A stretch of 64,000 nucleotides of DNA from Methanobrevibacter wolinii SH (GCF_000621965.1 NZ_JHWX01000014.1:1-64000); one strand, 5' to 3'. Counted from the first letter of the stretch, positions 40,624 through 51,156 are shown. A program made the numbers and translations. The notes: generated from the sequence alone by a model not told the origin.

Positions 40624-41658
40624 TTACTCTTTATATGTATTTATTTTTCCAGATAATACATTTTGATAATCTTTGTAATTTTCACGAAGAAGTCTTGGAA
40701 TATCAAGTTCATATGGACATTTTTTAATACATTCACCACAATCTTCACATTCAAGAGTTTTTTCCATCATTTTTTCATATTCTGGAGTAAGATATGGCTC
40801 AGTAGGGAAACGTCTAATCCATAATGACATTCTAGCACACATATTAATATTAATATCATTAGGACATGGTTGACAATATGCACATCCTCTACAAAAGTCT
40901 CCAGATAATTCTTTTTTATCTTCTTTTATTATATTTTCAAGTTCACTATTAAGCTTAATATTTTCTTTTTGATAAGTTAAGAATTCATCTAATTCACTTT
41001 CTTTTTGTATTCCCCATATTGGTAAAACTGTAGGATATTCTTCCATAAATGCATATGCTGCTTTAGACTCTTTAAGTAATCCTCCACCCATAGCTTTCAT
41101 TGCAATAAATCCTATATTATTTTTATTACATAATTCAATAATTTTAAAATCTCTTTCTTCACTTAAATATGAAAAAGGATATTGCATAGTTTCAAATAAT
41201 CCACTTTTAATCTCTTTAATTGCAAGTGCATTTTTATGTGAAGTTATACCTATATGATTTATTAAACCTTCTTTTTTTGCTTCAAGGAATACATCATATA
41301 TACCATGTTCATCTCCAGGTTTTGGACAAAATGGAGGATTATGAAATTGATATAAATCTATATAATCTGTCTTAAGATTTTTAAGACTAGTTTCTAAATC
41401 TTTCCATACTTCCTCTGGGGTTAATGATTTAGTTTTACTTGCAATATATATGTTTTCACGAACATCAGATAATGCTTTACCTATTCTCTCTTCACTATTT
41501 GAATAAGCTCTTGCAGTGTCATAAAAGTTAATTTTATTATTGTATGCTTTTTTTAAAAAATTTATTGCATCTTTTTCTTCTGCCCTTTGAAGAGGTAATG
41601 CTCCAAAACCGAGTTTATTAACAATTATGTTTGTTTTTCCAAGTTTTACACTTTCCAT
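40624..41658 (-). CDS. Aldo/keto reductase with 4Fe-4S domain
   Basis: 344-residue oxidoreductase. Residues 1-250 form an aldo/keto reductase barrel (KLGFGALPLQ, the catalytic Asp/Tyr in NFYDTARAYSNSEERIG near 44-60, and a lysine in IASKTKSL near 73). The C-terminal 90 residues carry cysteine motifs CRGCAYCQPCP and CEDCGECIKKCP that should bind iron-sulfur clusters. Such ferredoxin-fused reductases are common in methanogens and other anaerobes; the substrate is unknown. GAGGATAAT precedes the ATG. It follows the MFS gene by 75 bp on the same strand, so the two may be co-transcribed. Confidence 0.9.
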   Translation of the reverse strand: MESVKLGKTNIIVNKLGFGALPLQRAEEKDAINFLKKAYNNKINFYDTARAYSNSEERIGKALSDVRENIYIASKTKSLTPEEVWKDLETSLKNLKTDYIDLYQFHNPPFCPKPGDEHGIYDVFLEAKKEGLINHIGITSHKNALAIKEIKSGLFETMQYPFSYLSEERDFKIIELCNKNNIGFIAMKAMGGGLLKESKAAYAFMEEYPTVLPIWGIQKESELDEFLTYQKENIKLNSELENIIKEDKKELSGDFCRGCAYCQPCPNDININMCARMSLWIRRFPTEPYLTPEYEKMMEKTLECEDCGECIKKCPYELDIPRLLRENYKDYQNVLSGKINTYKE

Positions 41659-41733
41659 ATTATCCTCTTTTAAATTTATAATTTATTTATTATTTATCTT
41701 ATTTTAATTAAATATAATCATAGATTTATTTTA

Positions 41734-43296
41734 TTAATTAATATGATTATTATTAAATAATTTATTTTTTCTTTTAATTTTAGTATCATCTAAAAATAAA
41801 GTTAATATTAAACCAATCGAAAGAAGTAATATTGTGAAATTCATCACTAACTTCATTGCATCTTTAATTACTAAATTAACAATTTTCTTTATTATTGGTT
41901 TTTCCTTAATTTCTTTTCCACTTACATGACCTAATTTTTCAAAGTAAACATGTAAATTAGATTTAAATTCAGAATCGCTTATATGATTTGGAGCATAAGT
42001 ATTAGTTGCATCATGTAATCCACCAATAGCACCAATAATTAAAATACATCCAATAATTGCAGTACCCATTGAACTTCCTAATGTTTGGCCAGTAGTAATA
42101 AAACCAGAAGCAGTACTTTGACTTTTAGGAGGAGTATTCCTTAAAGAAATATCTACACTTAATGATATTATAAGACCTAATCCTGCACCAAAAATAATTA
42201 ATCCTAAGAATAAATCACTAAATTTAGTATCTAGTGTAAATCTAGATTTAAAAGCTAAAACTCCAATAATTGAAATAATAAAACCTAAAACCATTATATA
42301 TTTATGATTAAATTTAACTGCTAATTTAGGAGCTAAAAGTGAAAATATTAATAAACTTATAGTTAAAGGTAATAAATTTAAACCAGTATTAAATGCATTT
42401 AATTTTAATACAGATTGTAAAAATAAAGAAACTGCAAATAATGACCCTGCAATTGATAAATTTGTAATTAACCTTATAATCATACCTAAAGATAGATTTT
42501 TCTCTTTTAATAGAGAAACATCAAATAAAGGTATTTTATTATTAGATTTTCTTTTATTTTCAAATAAAATAAATACTAAAATTAATATTAAACCACAAAT
42601 CATAAGAGCTAAACTTTTAATTCTATCTGAAATTAATGTTAGAACACCTAAAACAAATAATATAATACCAGTTACAGATAAAATTGCACCTATAATATCA
42701 AAATCAGCTAATTTTTCTGTTTTAATAAATACTGGTATCTTTTTATAAAATATAAAAATAAATAGGATTATTATAAGTTCAAAGACAAAACCAAATCTCC
42801 AACTTAAAAAGCTTGTAACAACTCCTCCAAATAAAGGACCAATAGCTGCAGCAATCCCTACAATTGCACTACTAATTGCTAATGCAAATGTACGTTTTTC
42901 ACTATTATAACTACCACTTATTATAGAGATAGTAGAAGGAGTCATTAATGCTCCACCAATTCCTTCTAATAAAGACCATCCAATAAATAACATTGTGGAA
43001 TTTATACTTAAAGATGCAATCAATGCACCTAAACCATAAATAAATGCTCCAGTTAAAAATATTCTTCTTTTACCAAATATGTCTTGGAATTTAGATCCAA
43101 CTAACATTAAAGATGCAGTAGTTAATGTATAAAAACAGATTATTCCTTGTACAGTTCCTATTGTAGTATTTAGATCAACTATTAAATTAGAAATAGATAC
43201 ATTCATAAATGTAGTATCTAAGGTTATAATAAATGATGCAAAGGCAACTAATATTAATGGAAACCATGATTCCTGGTTATTCATATTTTCAACCAT
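41734..43296 (-). CDS. MFS transporter, EmrB/QacA (DHA2) type
   Basis: 520-residue proton-linked exporter with about 14 membrane helices, typical of the DHA2 family. Seen are the helix-1 FIITLDTTFMNVSISNL (with the membrane Asp), motif A-like GSKFQDIFGKRRIFL, LLEGIGGALMTPSTISIISG and motif C-like GIAAAIGPLFGGVV. A hydrophilic loop of about 70 residues precedes the last helix. The first ATG is taken, with GAGGT nine bases upstream. It sits directly upstream of the iron-sulfur aldo/keto reductase. Substrate unknown, drugs or toxic metabolites likely. Confidence 0.9.
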   Translation of the reverse strand: MVENMNNQESWFPLILVAFASFIITLDTTFMNVSISNLIVDLNTTIGTVQGIICFYTLTTASLMLVGSKFQDIFGKRRIFLTGAFIYGLGALIASLSINSTMLFIGWSLLEGIGGALMTPSTISIISGSYNSEKRTFALAISSAIVGIAAAIGPLFGGVVTSFLSWRFGFVFELIIILFIFIFYKKIPVFIKTEKLADFDIIGAILSVTGIILFVLGVLTLISDRIKSLALMICGLILILVFILFENKRKSNNKIPLFDVSLLKEKNLSLGMIIRLITNLSIAGSLFAVSLFLQSVLKLNAFNTGLNLLPLTISLLIFSLLAPKLAVKFNHKYIMVLGFIISIIGVLAFKSRFTLDTKFSDLFLGLIIFGAGLGLIISLSVDISLRNTPPKSQSTASGFITTGQTLGSSMGTAIIGCILIIGAIGGLHDATNTYAPNHISDSEFKSNLHVYFEKLGHVSGKEIKEKPIIKKIVNLVIKDAMKLVMNFTILLLSIGLILTLFLDDTKIKRKNKLFNNNHIN

Positions 43297-43722
43297 ATAA
43301 ATATAACCTCATTTGATTAAATTGATTATTAATATATTAAAAAATAAAATTACTATTAATTTTATTTTAATAATATAAATATATTAAGTGAAATCTTCAA
43401 TTTTTTTAAGACTTTTTTTATTTTTATATAATATAAAATATTTGAATTAAGATTTTCTTAATATTAGGTATTTTAGATTATTATAATTTTAGATTAAAAA
43501 ATTTAACTTAACATTTAGTATTTTAGATTATTATAATCTTAGATTAAAAAATTTAACTTAATAAATAGGATATTTAATAATAATTTTTTAAATTAAATTT
43601 ATATTAAATAAAATATAGAATTATTACTGAATATTTTATTTATTATAAAAATTATTTACTTAATTTTTAGAACTTTAAGAAGTTATTTTATTATTATTTA
43701 ATTAAATTAAGGTGTTATTATT
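43297..43722. repeat. Divergent promoter region with 50-bp tandem duplication
   Basis: TATTTTAGATTATTATAATT at 43469 recurs at 43519, both continuing TTAGATTAAAAAATTTAACTTAA: a tandem period of 50 with only a few differences (43469-43570). The rest of this 426-bp region between the divergent MFS and argD genes is plain AT-rich sequence that must contain both promoters. Confidence 0.75.
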
Positions 43723-44895
43723 ATGAATACTAAAGAAGTTATGGATAACTATGATAAATATGTAATGCATACTTATGGTAGACAACCTATTGTCTTAGAT
43801 CATGGACATGGAGTTAAAGTCTATGATAAAGATGGAAATGAATATTTAGATTTCTTTGCAGGAATTGCAGTAAACAATGTTGGTCAAACTAATGAAAAAG
43901 TTGTTGAAGCTATTAAAAATCAAGCTGAAAAAATGATTCACACATCTAATATTTATTATAATGAGCCAGCAGCAATACTTGCAGAAAAATTAGCAAATAA
44001 ATCTCACTTTACAAAAACTTTCTTTTCTAATAGTGGAGCAGAAGCTAATGAAGCAGCTATTAAACTTGCAAGAAAAGCTACTGGTAAAGGCGAAATTATC
44101 ACTGCATTACAATCTTTCCATGGAAGAACTATGTTAACAGTTACTGCAACTGGTCAAGATCAATTTAGTGCACCATTTAAACCATTACCTCCTGGTTTTA
44201 AACATGTTCCATATAATGATTTAAAAGCTATGGAAGATGCAATAAGTGATGATACTGCAGCTATTATGTTAGAAGTAGTTCAAGGTGAAGGTGGAGTAAA
44301 TGTTGCAAACCAAGATTATATGAATGGAATCCAAAAATTATGTGATGATAATAATATATTACTTATTATTGATGAAGTTCAAACTGGTGTTGGAAGATGT
44401 GGATCTTTCTTTGCACATGATTTATTTGGAATTAAACCAGATATTGTAAGTCTTGCTAAAGGTCTTGGTGGAGGAGTTCCTATTGGTGCAACTTTAGCAA
44501 CTGAAGAAGTAGCTTCTGCATTTGTACCTGGTGATCATGGTTCTACTTTTGGTGGAAATCCACTTGCAGCTGCTGCAGCTGATGCTGCAATTGATGTTAT
44601 TGATGAGAAAAATCTTTCTCAAAATGCTAAAGAAATGGGTGTATATCTTAAAGATAAATTAAACACTTTAAAAGATAAATATGATTTTGTTTCTGATGTA
44701 AGAGGTTTAGGTCTTTTAGTAGGTATTGAACTTACTATGGAAGGTGGAAGCATTGTTGATAAAATGAGAGAAAAAGGTGTTTTAATCAATTGTACTGCAG
44801 GTAATGTTTTAAGAATTGCTCCTGCACTTATAATTACAAAAGAAGATATTGATGTTATGGTAGAAAAATTAGATGAAGTATTTTCTGAAATCTAA
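43723..44895 (+). CDS. argD: Acetylornithine aminotransferase
   Basis: PLP-dependent class III aminotransferase of arginine biosynthesis, converting N-acetylglutamate semialdehyde with glutamate to N-acetylornithine; it may also serve lysine synthesis. The 390 residues show GIAVNNVGQ, FFSNSGAEANEAAIKLARK near 99-117, FHGRTMLTVTATGQ near 129-142, the cofactor Asp in LLIIDEVQTGVGRCG near 213-227, the Schiff-base lysine in SLAKGLGGGVPIGA near 244-257, and HGSTFGGNPLA near 271. AAGGTGTT precedes ATG 43723. Single gene, no other arg genes nearby. Confidence 0.95.
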   Translation: MNTKEVMDNYDKYVMHTYGRQPIVLDHGHGVKVYDKDGNEYLDFFAGIAVNNVGQTNEKVVEAIKNQAEKMIHTSNIYYNEPAAILAEKLANKSHFTKTFFSNSGAEANEAAIKLARKATGKGEIITALQSFHGRTMLTVTATGQDQFSAPFKPLPPGFKHVPYNDLKAMEDAISDDTAAIMLEVVQGEGGVNVANQDYMNGIQKLCDDNNILLIIDEVQTGVGRCGSFFAHDLFGIKPDIVSLAKGLGGGVPIGATLATEEVASAFVPGDHGSTFGGNPLAAAAADAAIDVIDEKNLSQNAKEMGVYLKDKLNTLKDKYDFVSDVRGLGLLVGIELTMEGGSIVDKMREKGVLINCTAGNVLRIAPALIITKEDIDVMVEKLDEVFSEI

Positions 44896-44997
44896 TTTTT
44901 ATTTTTTTTAACTATCTATATTTTAACATTTAAAATCTTTAATTTTTAGAATATTTTTTAAATTCAATTTTAAGAACTAATACTCTTCAAATTAGAA

Positions 44998-45082
44998 AAT
45001 AAGTTTTTTAATAGACTCTATATTTTTTTATTATTTCTTTAAATTAAAAAAATAGGTTTTTTAATAGATTCTATATTTTCCA
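44998..45082. repeat. 53-bp duplication covering the Nudix gene 3' end
   Basis: AATAAGTTTTTTAATAGACT at 44998 and AATAGGTTTTTTAATAGATT at 45051, both continuing CTATATTTT. The second copy contains the stop and the last codons of the minus-strand Nudix gene; the first lies just downstream of the gene. Confidence 0.8.
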
Positions 45083-45475
45083 ATTCTTCTTTTTTAAAAC
45101 ATTTAATGTTGTATGACTTAAATCCATAGTTTTAAGTTCATTTATATTTTTCCAAGCATAATCTATATGTTCATCACTAATTTTAACTTCATCATCTTCA
45201 AGTATATTTACATACATATAGATTTGTATTGTTATTATTTTTGCTTGTTCATCTTCAATAGCTTCATAGAATTTACATGGTTCAACTTTTAAATTTGTTT
45301 CTTCTTTAAATTCTCTTCTTAATGTTTCATCAAAATATTCAGTATGTTCTGCTTTTCCACCTGGAAATTCCCATTGATTTGGAAAAGTTTTACTTTTTGG
45401 ATGTCTTTTTAAAACAAGTATTTTTTCATTTTTTTTAGCTATTCCTCTTACAGAAAGTCCATATCCTTTTTTCAT
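45071..45475 (-). CDS. Nudix hydrolase, MutT-like
   Basis: 134-residue pyrophosphohydrolase of nucleotides linked to another moiety. The Nudix box is complete: GGKAEHTEYFDETLRREFKE with ETN following, about residues 39-61, holding the RExxEE metal ligands. LKRHPKSKTFPNQWEFPGGK upstream resembles MutT/CTP pyrophosphatase proteins that cleanse oxidised nucleotides, but substrate assignment is uncertain. AGGAG precedes the ATG. It is convergent with argD and divergent from lysA. A tandem duplication involves its last codons. Confidence 0.88.
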   Translation of the reverse strand: MKKGYGLSVRGIAKKNEKILVLKRHPKSKTFPNQWEFPGGKAEHTEYFDETLRREFKEETNLKVEPCKFYEAIEDEQAKIITIQIYMYVNILEDDEVKISDEHIDYAWKNINELKTMDLSHTTLNVLKKKNWKI

Positions 45476-45691
45476 ATTATTATTCTCCTTAATTCTTTTA
45501 TTAAAATAAAATTTATTTTAGCTAAAATTTATATATTAATAAGTTTATATAAGTAATGTTATCTTTTTTAAAATAAATTAAATATTAAAAATTATATAAT
45601 TAAACTTAAGGAGTATAATATTTTTATTAATAAAATTATTATATTGATTTTAAACTATTGATAAAAATCTTTTAAATTCTGGAGGATTATA

Positions 45692-46975
45692 ATGGATTTA
45701 AATATTAAAGTAAATGAAAAAGACCATTTAGATATTGGTGGTGCTGATGCATGTGACCTTGTAGATAAATTTGGTTCACCAATATATGTAATTGATGAAA
45801 ACAGAATAAGAGATAATTATAATAGATTTTATAATGCATTCTCTAAATATTATCCTGATTTTAAAGTATTTTATGCTTGTAAAGCAAATACAAACCTTGC
45901 AGTTATGAAAATACTTGAAAGTGAAGGATGTTGTGTAGATACAGTTTCACCAGGTGAAGTTTATACTTGTGAAAAATTAGGTTTCTCACCTGATAGAATA
46001 TTATTTACAGGTAATAACATCACTGATGAAGAACTTAAAGAAGTTCATGATATGGGTGTTATTTTAAATGTTGATTCAGTATCAGCAATTAAAAGACTTG
46101 CTAATGTTGTAGACCCTAATGGTCTTAAATTATCTATTAGAGTAAATCCTATGGTAGGTGCTGGACATCATGCACATACTATTACTGGTGGTGTAATGAG
46201 TAAATTCGGTATCATGGATAATGAAGCAGTTGAAGTATATCAATTAGCAGAAGATTTAGGATTTGATCCTGTAGGTATTCATTCTCATATTGGTTCAGGT
46301 ATATTAGATCCAGAACCATTTAAATTAGCAATAGGTTCTACTATGGATATTGCAGGTAAAGTTCATGAAGAAGCAGGAGTTGATTTTGAATTTGTAGATT
46401 TTGGTGGAGGTATTGGTGTACCTTATACTCCTGAAGAAAAAGCATTAGATATTGATCATTTTGCTCATGAAAATGTTAAATTCTTTGAAGAAAAACTTAA
46501 AGAATATAATATGGGTAAACCTACAATGTTTTTAGAACCAGGAAGATATATTGTTGCAGATGCAGTTGATTTACTTGTTAAAGTTAACAGTGTAAAACAA
46601 AGTTATAGGAAATATATTGGTGTAGATGCAGGATTTAACACTTTACTTAGACCTACTATGTATGGATCTTACCATCATATTGTTGATGCAAGTAAAATGA
46701 GTGCACCTATTAAAGAAGAAGTTGATGTTGCTGGAGATGTTTGTGAATCTGGAGATTTATTTGCTAGAGACAGACCATTACCTGAAGTTGAAGAAGGAGA
46801 TGTTTTAGGAATATTAAATGCTGGTGCATATGGATTTACTATGGCATCACATTATAACTCAAGACCTTTACCTGCTGAAATTTTAGTTAATAATGGAAAT
46901 GCAACAGTAGTACGTAAAGCTGAAACATATGATGATTTATTTAGAAATCAAATTATTCCAGATTACTTACAATAA
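45692..46975 (+). CDS. lysA: Diaminopimelate decarboxylase
   Basis: Last step of lysine synthesis by the diaminopimelate route: PLP-dependent decarboxylation of meso-DAP. The 427 residues are an alanine-racemase-like barrel plus C-terminal beta domain. The PLP lysine is in FYACKANTN near 62-70; also seen are [14 protein letters not shown] near 146, HSHIGSG near 196-202, [14 protein letters not shown] near 237-250, [10 protein letters not shown] near 287 and the active-site [11 protein letters not shown] near 348-358. CTGGAGGATT precedes ATG 45692. dapF begins 17 bp after it, so the two form an operon. In this group lysine also feeds pseudomurein. Confidence 0.96.
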   Translation: MDLNIKVNEKDHLDIGGADACDLVDKFGSPIYVIDENRIRDNYNRFYNAFSKYYPDFKVFYACKANTNLAVMKILESEGCCVDTVSPGEVYTCEKLGFSPDRILFTGNNITDEELKEVHDMGVILNVDSVSAIKRLANVVDPNGLKLSIRVNPMVGAGHHAHTITGGVMSKFGIMDNEAVEVYQLAEDLGFDPVGIHSHIGSGILDPEPFKLAIGSTMDIAGKVHEEAGVDFEFVDFGGGIGVPYTPEEKALDIDHFAHENVKFFEEKLKEYNMGKPTMFLEPGRYIVADAVDLLVKVNSVKQSYRKYIGVDAGFNTLLRPTMYGSYHHIVDASKMSAPIKEEVDVAGDVCESGDLFARDRPLPEVEEGDVLGILNAGAYGFTMASHYNSRPLPAEILVNNGNATVVRKAETYDDLFRNQIIPDYLQ

Positions 46976-46992
46976 TCTTGGAGGTAATTCAA

Positions 46993-47856
46993 ATGATTGA
47001 TTTAAAAGGATTAAAATTTTCAAAAATGCATGGAATTGGTAATGATTTTGTAATTATTGATGAAAGTGCAGGTACTGTTATATCTGAATCTGATAAACCA
47101 GAAGCATGTCGTTTCTTATGTGATAGACATTTTGGTGTAGGTTCAGATGGAGTATTATTTGTTGAAACTTCATCTGAAGCAGATATTGGTTACAGAATGT
47201 TTAATCCAGATGGTTCAGAAGCAGAAATGTGTGGTAATGGTATTAGATGTTTCGCTGATTTTGTATATAGGAAAAAAATACTTGAAGCAGAATCAATGAC
47301 TGTTGAAACAAAAAGCGGAATTAAAACTATTGATATTACACTTGAAAATAATGAACCTAAATTCTTCAGAGTAAATATGGGTACATCTACATTTAAAACT
47401 GATGAAGTCCCTATGATTTATGATAGTGAAGAATGTGTCAATAAAGAATTAGAAGTTGGTGGAGAAAAATTTAATATTACTGTATTAAGTGTTGGAAATC
47501 CTCATGTTATTATCTTTGTTGATGATGTTGATAGTGTAGATATTGATAAATTTGGTCCTCTATTTGAAACTCATAGATTATTCCCTGAAAACATTAATGT
47601 TCACTTTGTAGAAGTTATTTCTAAAAATGAAGGTAAAATGAGAACTTGGGAACGTGGTGCTGGTGTAACTCTTGCTTGTGGTACTGGTGCTACATCTACA
47701 GCTATTGCAGGATATAAAAATGACCTATTTGATTCAAATGTCCTTTTACACCTTCCTGGTGGAAACCTTAAATTTACAGTTTATAAAGAAGGAGATCAAT
47801 TAGGAGCATTTATGGAAGGACCTGCAGAATTAGTATTTGATGGAGAAATTCAATAA
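46993..47856 (+). CDS. dapF: Diaminopimelate epimerase
   Basis: Cofactor-independent epimerase turning LL-DAP into meso-DAP, the substrate of the preceding LysA. The 287 residues carry KMHGIGNDFVIID at the N-terminus, the first catalytic Cys in EMCGNGIRCFADF near 78-90 and the second in GVTLACGTGATSTA near 220-233, with NPHVIIFVDDV between. ATG 46993 is chosen because TTGGAGGT (46978-46985) is clearly its ribosome binding site; the upstream in-frame TTG is part of that site. Together with lysA it completes the last two steps of the pathway. Confidence 0.96.
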   Translation: MIDLKGLKFSKMHGIGNDFVIIDESAGTVISESDKPEACRFLCDRHFGVGSDGVLFVETSSEADIGYRMFNPDGSEAEMCGNGIRCFADFVYRKKILEAESMTVETKSGIKTIDITLENNEPKFFRVNMGTSTFKTDEVPMIYDSEECVNKELEVGGEKFNITVLSVGNPHVIIFVDDVDSVDIDKFGPLFETHRLFPENINVHFVEVISKNEGKMRTWERGAGVTLACGTGATSTAIAGYKNDLFDSNVLLHLPGGNLKFTVYKEGDQLGAFMEGPAELVFDGEIQ

Positions 47857-48216
47857 TTTCTTCATTTATAATTTTTTAATTACTATTTTTATTAGTTTAT
47901 ACTTTTTATTTACTTTAGTATATATTATATTTAAGTTATAATTTTTACTCTAGTTTTTATTTTTTAGCTATTTATTAATTAATTCAATAATTAGGTTTAA
48001 AGACTTTATTAAAAATAAGTTCTAATAGATTTTTTTAAAAAATTTAAGTTTTTAAAACAACTAGCTATTTAAGAATCTATTTTAAAAAAAGTTTGTAGAT
48101 AAATAATTAAGTTAATTAGTGATTTTAGAATAGTAATTATTTTAAAACTTATTTAAATTTTATAATAATGTAATTATTAAAGTTATATTATATCTTTATA
48201 TTTAATATGATGGATT
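47857..48216. other. Non-coding stretch between convergent genes
   Basis: 360 bp between dapF and the minus-strand methyltransferase gene. It is AT-rich with scattered oligo-T and oligo-A runs that could end transcription from both sides. No gene, clear hairpin or repeat is seen. Confidence 0.4.
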
Positions 48217-48807
48217 TTATAATAATGTAGCAGTTATTAAAACTACATCTTCAAAAAAGAAATGTTGTTTTTTTGTTATTTCACATATAAATCCTTCATT
48301 TTCTAAAATTTCAAATGTTTTTTCAATATTAGATAATGATGACTGTATCATCTGAACTTTTCCATGTTCATTTAAATGTTTTTTCAATCCATATAAAAAG
48401 GGATCTATGACTTTTCTTCCATCTACTCCGCCGTCAAATGCATAATTTAAATCATCATTAATAATGTCTTCATCTTCAGTTGGTAGATATGGAGTATTAA
48501 ATAAAATTACATCAAACTTTCTGTTTTTAAAAGGTTCATAAAGATTTCCAAATACAAGTTCAATATCATCAATACCATTATTTTTAAAATTCTCTTCTGC
48601 AATTTCAAGAGCATTAAAATTAATATCACTTACTGTAATTTTATCAGATTTTTCTCTTGCATAAAGTGCAACTAATCCAGATCCTGTACCAATTTCTAAA
48701 ACTGTATCATTTTTATTTATTTGAAGATTTTCTTCTAAAAGAAAAGTATCTTCTGCAGGTTTGTAAACTAAATCATCAGTTTTAATTTCATATTTTCCCA
48801 TTTTCAT
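48217..48807 (-). CDS. HemK/Mtq2-like glutamine N5-methyltransferase
   Basis: 196-residue class I methyltransferase, probably modifying the GGQ glutamine of release factor aRF1 (Mtq2/HemK family). The SAM site is VLEIGTGSGLVALYA near 35-49 and the catalytic NPPY-type motif reads FNTPYLPT near 104-111, with Thr in place of the first Pro. Its ATG overlaps the ksgA stop codon by four bases (ATGA), so the two are translationally coupled. This pairing with ksgA is common in archaea. The function is inferred from motif and context. Confidence 0.85.
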   Translation of the reverse strand: MKMGKYEIKTDDLVYKPAEDTFLLEENLQINKNDTVLEIGTGSGLVALYAREKSDKITVSDINFNALEIAEENFKNNGIDDIELVFGNLYEPFKNRKFDVILFNTPYLPTEDEDIINDDLNYAFDGGVDGRKVIDPFLYGLKKHLNEHGKVQMIQSSLSNIEKTFEILENEGFICEITKKQHFFFEDVVLITATLL

Positions 48808-49667
48808 AAAATATCACTTAATAATTGTGTAATCTCAAGTATCTCTTCAGGACTTAAATTTATTACTCTTTTTTCAAGTAATTCATTTAGTTTATCTGAA
48901 TTTATATTTTTAATATTTGTTTTTAACTCTTTTTTATCACTATAACCTAATTCATGTCGGGAATTTATTATGGAATTTTCTGCTTTTTTATTTTTATGTT
49001 GAAATAATGCCTTACAAACTTTTTCATAATTTTCAAATATTTCTTCATCTTCAATTTTATTATTTGGTGTAAGTTTTACAACTGCAGAGTCTACTTTAGG
49101 TTTAGGTATAAAACATTCTGAAGGAACTTTTGTTAATAATTCAATATCTACTTTAAAATGTAACATTGCAGATAGTCTTGAATAATTTCTTTCATTAACA
49201 TTACTTAACATTCTATCTGCAAATTCTTTTTGATACATTAATACTCCAAATTTAAAAGGATAATTAAGAAGTTTAAATGTTATTGGTGAAGATATTTGAT
49301 AAGGGAGATTAGATATTATTTTATCAAATTTTGGAAAGTCTACCTTAAGTGCATCATCATTTATAATTTCAATATTGTCTATTGAATTATCTTTTATACG
49401 GTTTTTTAAGATATTAATAACTTTCTTATCTTTCTCAATACATATTACTTTTTTTGCCTTTTTAGCAATTTCTAAAGTTAATGTACCTATTCCTGGTCCA
49501 ATTTCTAAAATAGTATCTGATGAGTTAATATCTCCAAATTCAATTATTTGATTTCTTTTAGCACCATCTATAAGGAAATTTTGACCTAAACTATGATTTA
49601 AAGTTAGATTATATTTCTTTAAAATATTCTTTGTTTCTTTTGCTAATGAAATTTGATTATTATTCAA
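48804..49667 (-). CDS. ksgA: 16S rRNA dimethyladenosine transferase
   Basis: Dimethylates two adjacent adenosines near the 3' end of 16S rRNA during small-subunit assembly (KsgA/Dim1 family). The 287 residues include LGQNFLIDGAKRNQII near 28-43, the SAM motif ILEIGPGIGTLTLEIA near 55-70, IISNLPYQISSPI near 116-128 (the NLPY catalytic motif) and PKPKVDSAVVKL near 188. The start is TTG 49667, preceded by GTGATTAA; no ATG lies at a suitable place. It lies in the archaeal cluster rpl21e-rpoF-DUF655-ksgA-methyltransferase. Confidence 0.95.
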   Translation of the reverse strand: MNNNQISLAKETKNILKKYNLTLNHSLGQNFLIDGAKRNQIIEFGDINSSDTILEIGPGIGTLTLEIAKKAKKVICIEKDKKVINILKNRIKDNSIDNIEIINDDALKVDFPKFDKIISNLPYQISSPITFKLLNYPFKFGVLMYQKEFADRMLSNVNERNYSRLSAMLHFKVDIELLTKVPSECFIPKPKVDSAVVKLTPNNKIEDEEIFENYEKVCKALFQHKNKKAENSIINSRHELGYSDKKELKTNIKNINSDKLNELLEKRVINLSPEEILEITQLLSDIL

Positions 49668-49968
49668 TTAATCACATCTTTAGAAAATATTTCTTAAGTC
49701 CTAATATTAGTTTTATAAGGTATGGAAAAAATTTTACAACCTTAATATATTTATTACACTTTTATATTTATTTTTATATGTCATGGAAAAATTTTATAAC
49801 ATTAATATATTTTTTAGGATTTAATATTTGTTTTTATTGGATTTACTTAATTTTAATATAGATTTTATTTTCATTTAAAAATAAAACTTATTTTAGAAAT
49901 TTAAATTTTTAATTGTAAGAATATTATAACTTAAATTATTAAATAAGTGTTTATTAAATACTTATTTT

Positions 49969-50655
49969 TTAATTTTTATTATTTTTGAATTCTTTTTTAG
50001 ATTTATTTTTATTTCTATTTTTTCTTTTTTGTTCCCTATAATATTCTCTCATTCTTTCACTAGGAATTTGAGTAAATAGATAATATTTCTTTTTACCTTT
50101 TTTAACAGTATTTGGATCAAGTTCTTGTATTACTCTATTTGTAATCATGTTTACTGGATTTGGTAATGAAGGTACTCTATTTTGTAAATCTTTGTAAGAT
50201 TCAAATGGTTTTTCATCTCTTGCTTTAATAATATTCCACATTGTTTTTTTACCTATTCCTGGAAGAAGTTCAATCTTATGTAATCTAGTACTTAATGAAC
50301 CTGCAGTATTAAAGAAATTAATATATTTATCTTCTTGTTTTTCAACGATTTCTTTTATTGCATATTCAAGTTCAACACGACTAGTAGCTGTTAAGTTATT
50401 ATAATCAAGTTTTCTTACGGTTTTTATTTTATCTCTTTTTCCAGAACCAATATATAATTTTTCATGTATCTCAATATCCACATTATCTTTTGGTATGAGT
50501 TCAAGAAGTGTGAATTTATCTGTACCTATTGATTGTACTATTGGTTTGTTTTTAAATTTAGTTCCACTTTTATTTACATAACCTAACCTAAGATAATCTA
50601 GGACTATAGCATATTCTTCTTTTTTAAATTTATATTTATCATTGTTTTTTTTCAT
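49969..50655 (-). CDS. DUF655 family nucleic-acid-binding protein
   Basis: About 228-residue archaeal protein of the DUF655 (COG1491) family, unknown in function but nearly always beside rpl21e, rpoF and ksgA, so probably concerned with RNA or ribosomes. The N-terminal half is beta-rich; a helix-hairpin-helix (LLPGIGKKTMWNIIKARDEK) lies near 133-152. The C-terminal about 30 residues are highly basic (Lys/Arg/Asn), suited to RNA binding. ATG 50655 is chosen because GTGAGGAAA is its ribosome binding site; the in-frame GTG at 50664 lies within it. Confidence 0.85.
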   Translation of the reverse strand: MKKNNDKYKFKKEEYAIVLDYLRLGYVNKSGTKFKNKPIVQSIGTDKFTLLELIPKDNVDIEIHEKLYIGSGKRDKIKTVRKLDYNNLTATSRVELEYAIKEIVEKQEDKYINFFNTAGSLSTRLHKIELLPGIGKKTMWNIIKARDEKPFESYKDLQNRVPSLPNPVNMITNRVIQELDPNTVKKGKKKYYLFTQIPSERMREYYREQKRKNRNKNKSKKEFKNNKN

Positions 50656-51156
50656 TTTCCTCACTTCTTTTATTATGTTAAGTCCTTAATTTTTAATATT
50701 CATATATTAAATTAATTATCTTATAATATATTCATTATATTTAATATATTTTGTTTTATTATTATTCATTTAAAGAAAATTTAGTATATGTTTTTTATTT
50801 TATTTTACTTAAATAAAAAATAATATTTAATAAGAATTTAAGCTTTCTATTAAATCTGTTTATTTTTTACTTTAATTATATCTGGATTTATTTAAAATAA
50901 AGTTTCTTAATATTTTTAAAATATAATTTATATATTTTAGTTTATTTAGGATTCTTTATTTAGAAGATATAATTATATAGTTTTAAATTTTTAATTTTAT
51001 TAGTTAATATAAATTTTATACAATATTGAATTTATTGTATTTAAAAATAGTTTTTTTTAAGTTTATTAATTAAAAATTAAAATATTATAAAAAAAGTTTT
51101 TTAAAGTTTAGAGTAATTTAAAATTTATTAAAAAAAGATAATTGTAGTAAAAATAA
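50656..51156. other. Non-coding stretch between rpoF and DUF655 gene
   Basis: About 500 bp in what is usually a tight operon. On the minus strand T7 runs (about 51130-51136 and 51089-51095) follow the rpoF stop codon and may end transcription. ATACAAT and ATTGTAT (about 51017-51040) form a 7-bp inverted repeat with a 9-base spacer. No gene is seen; a separate promoter for the DUF655 gene is likely. Confidence 0.45.
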
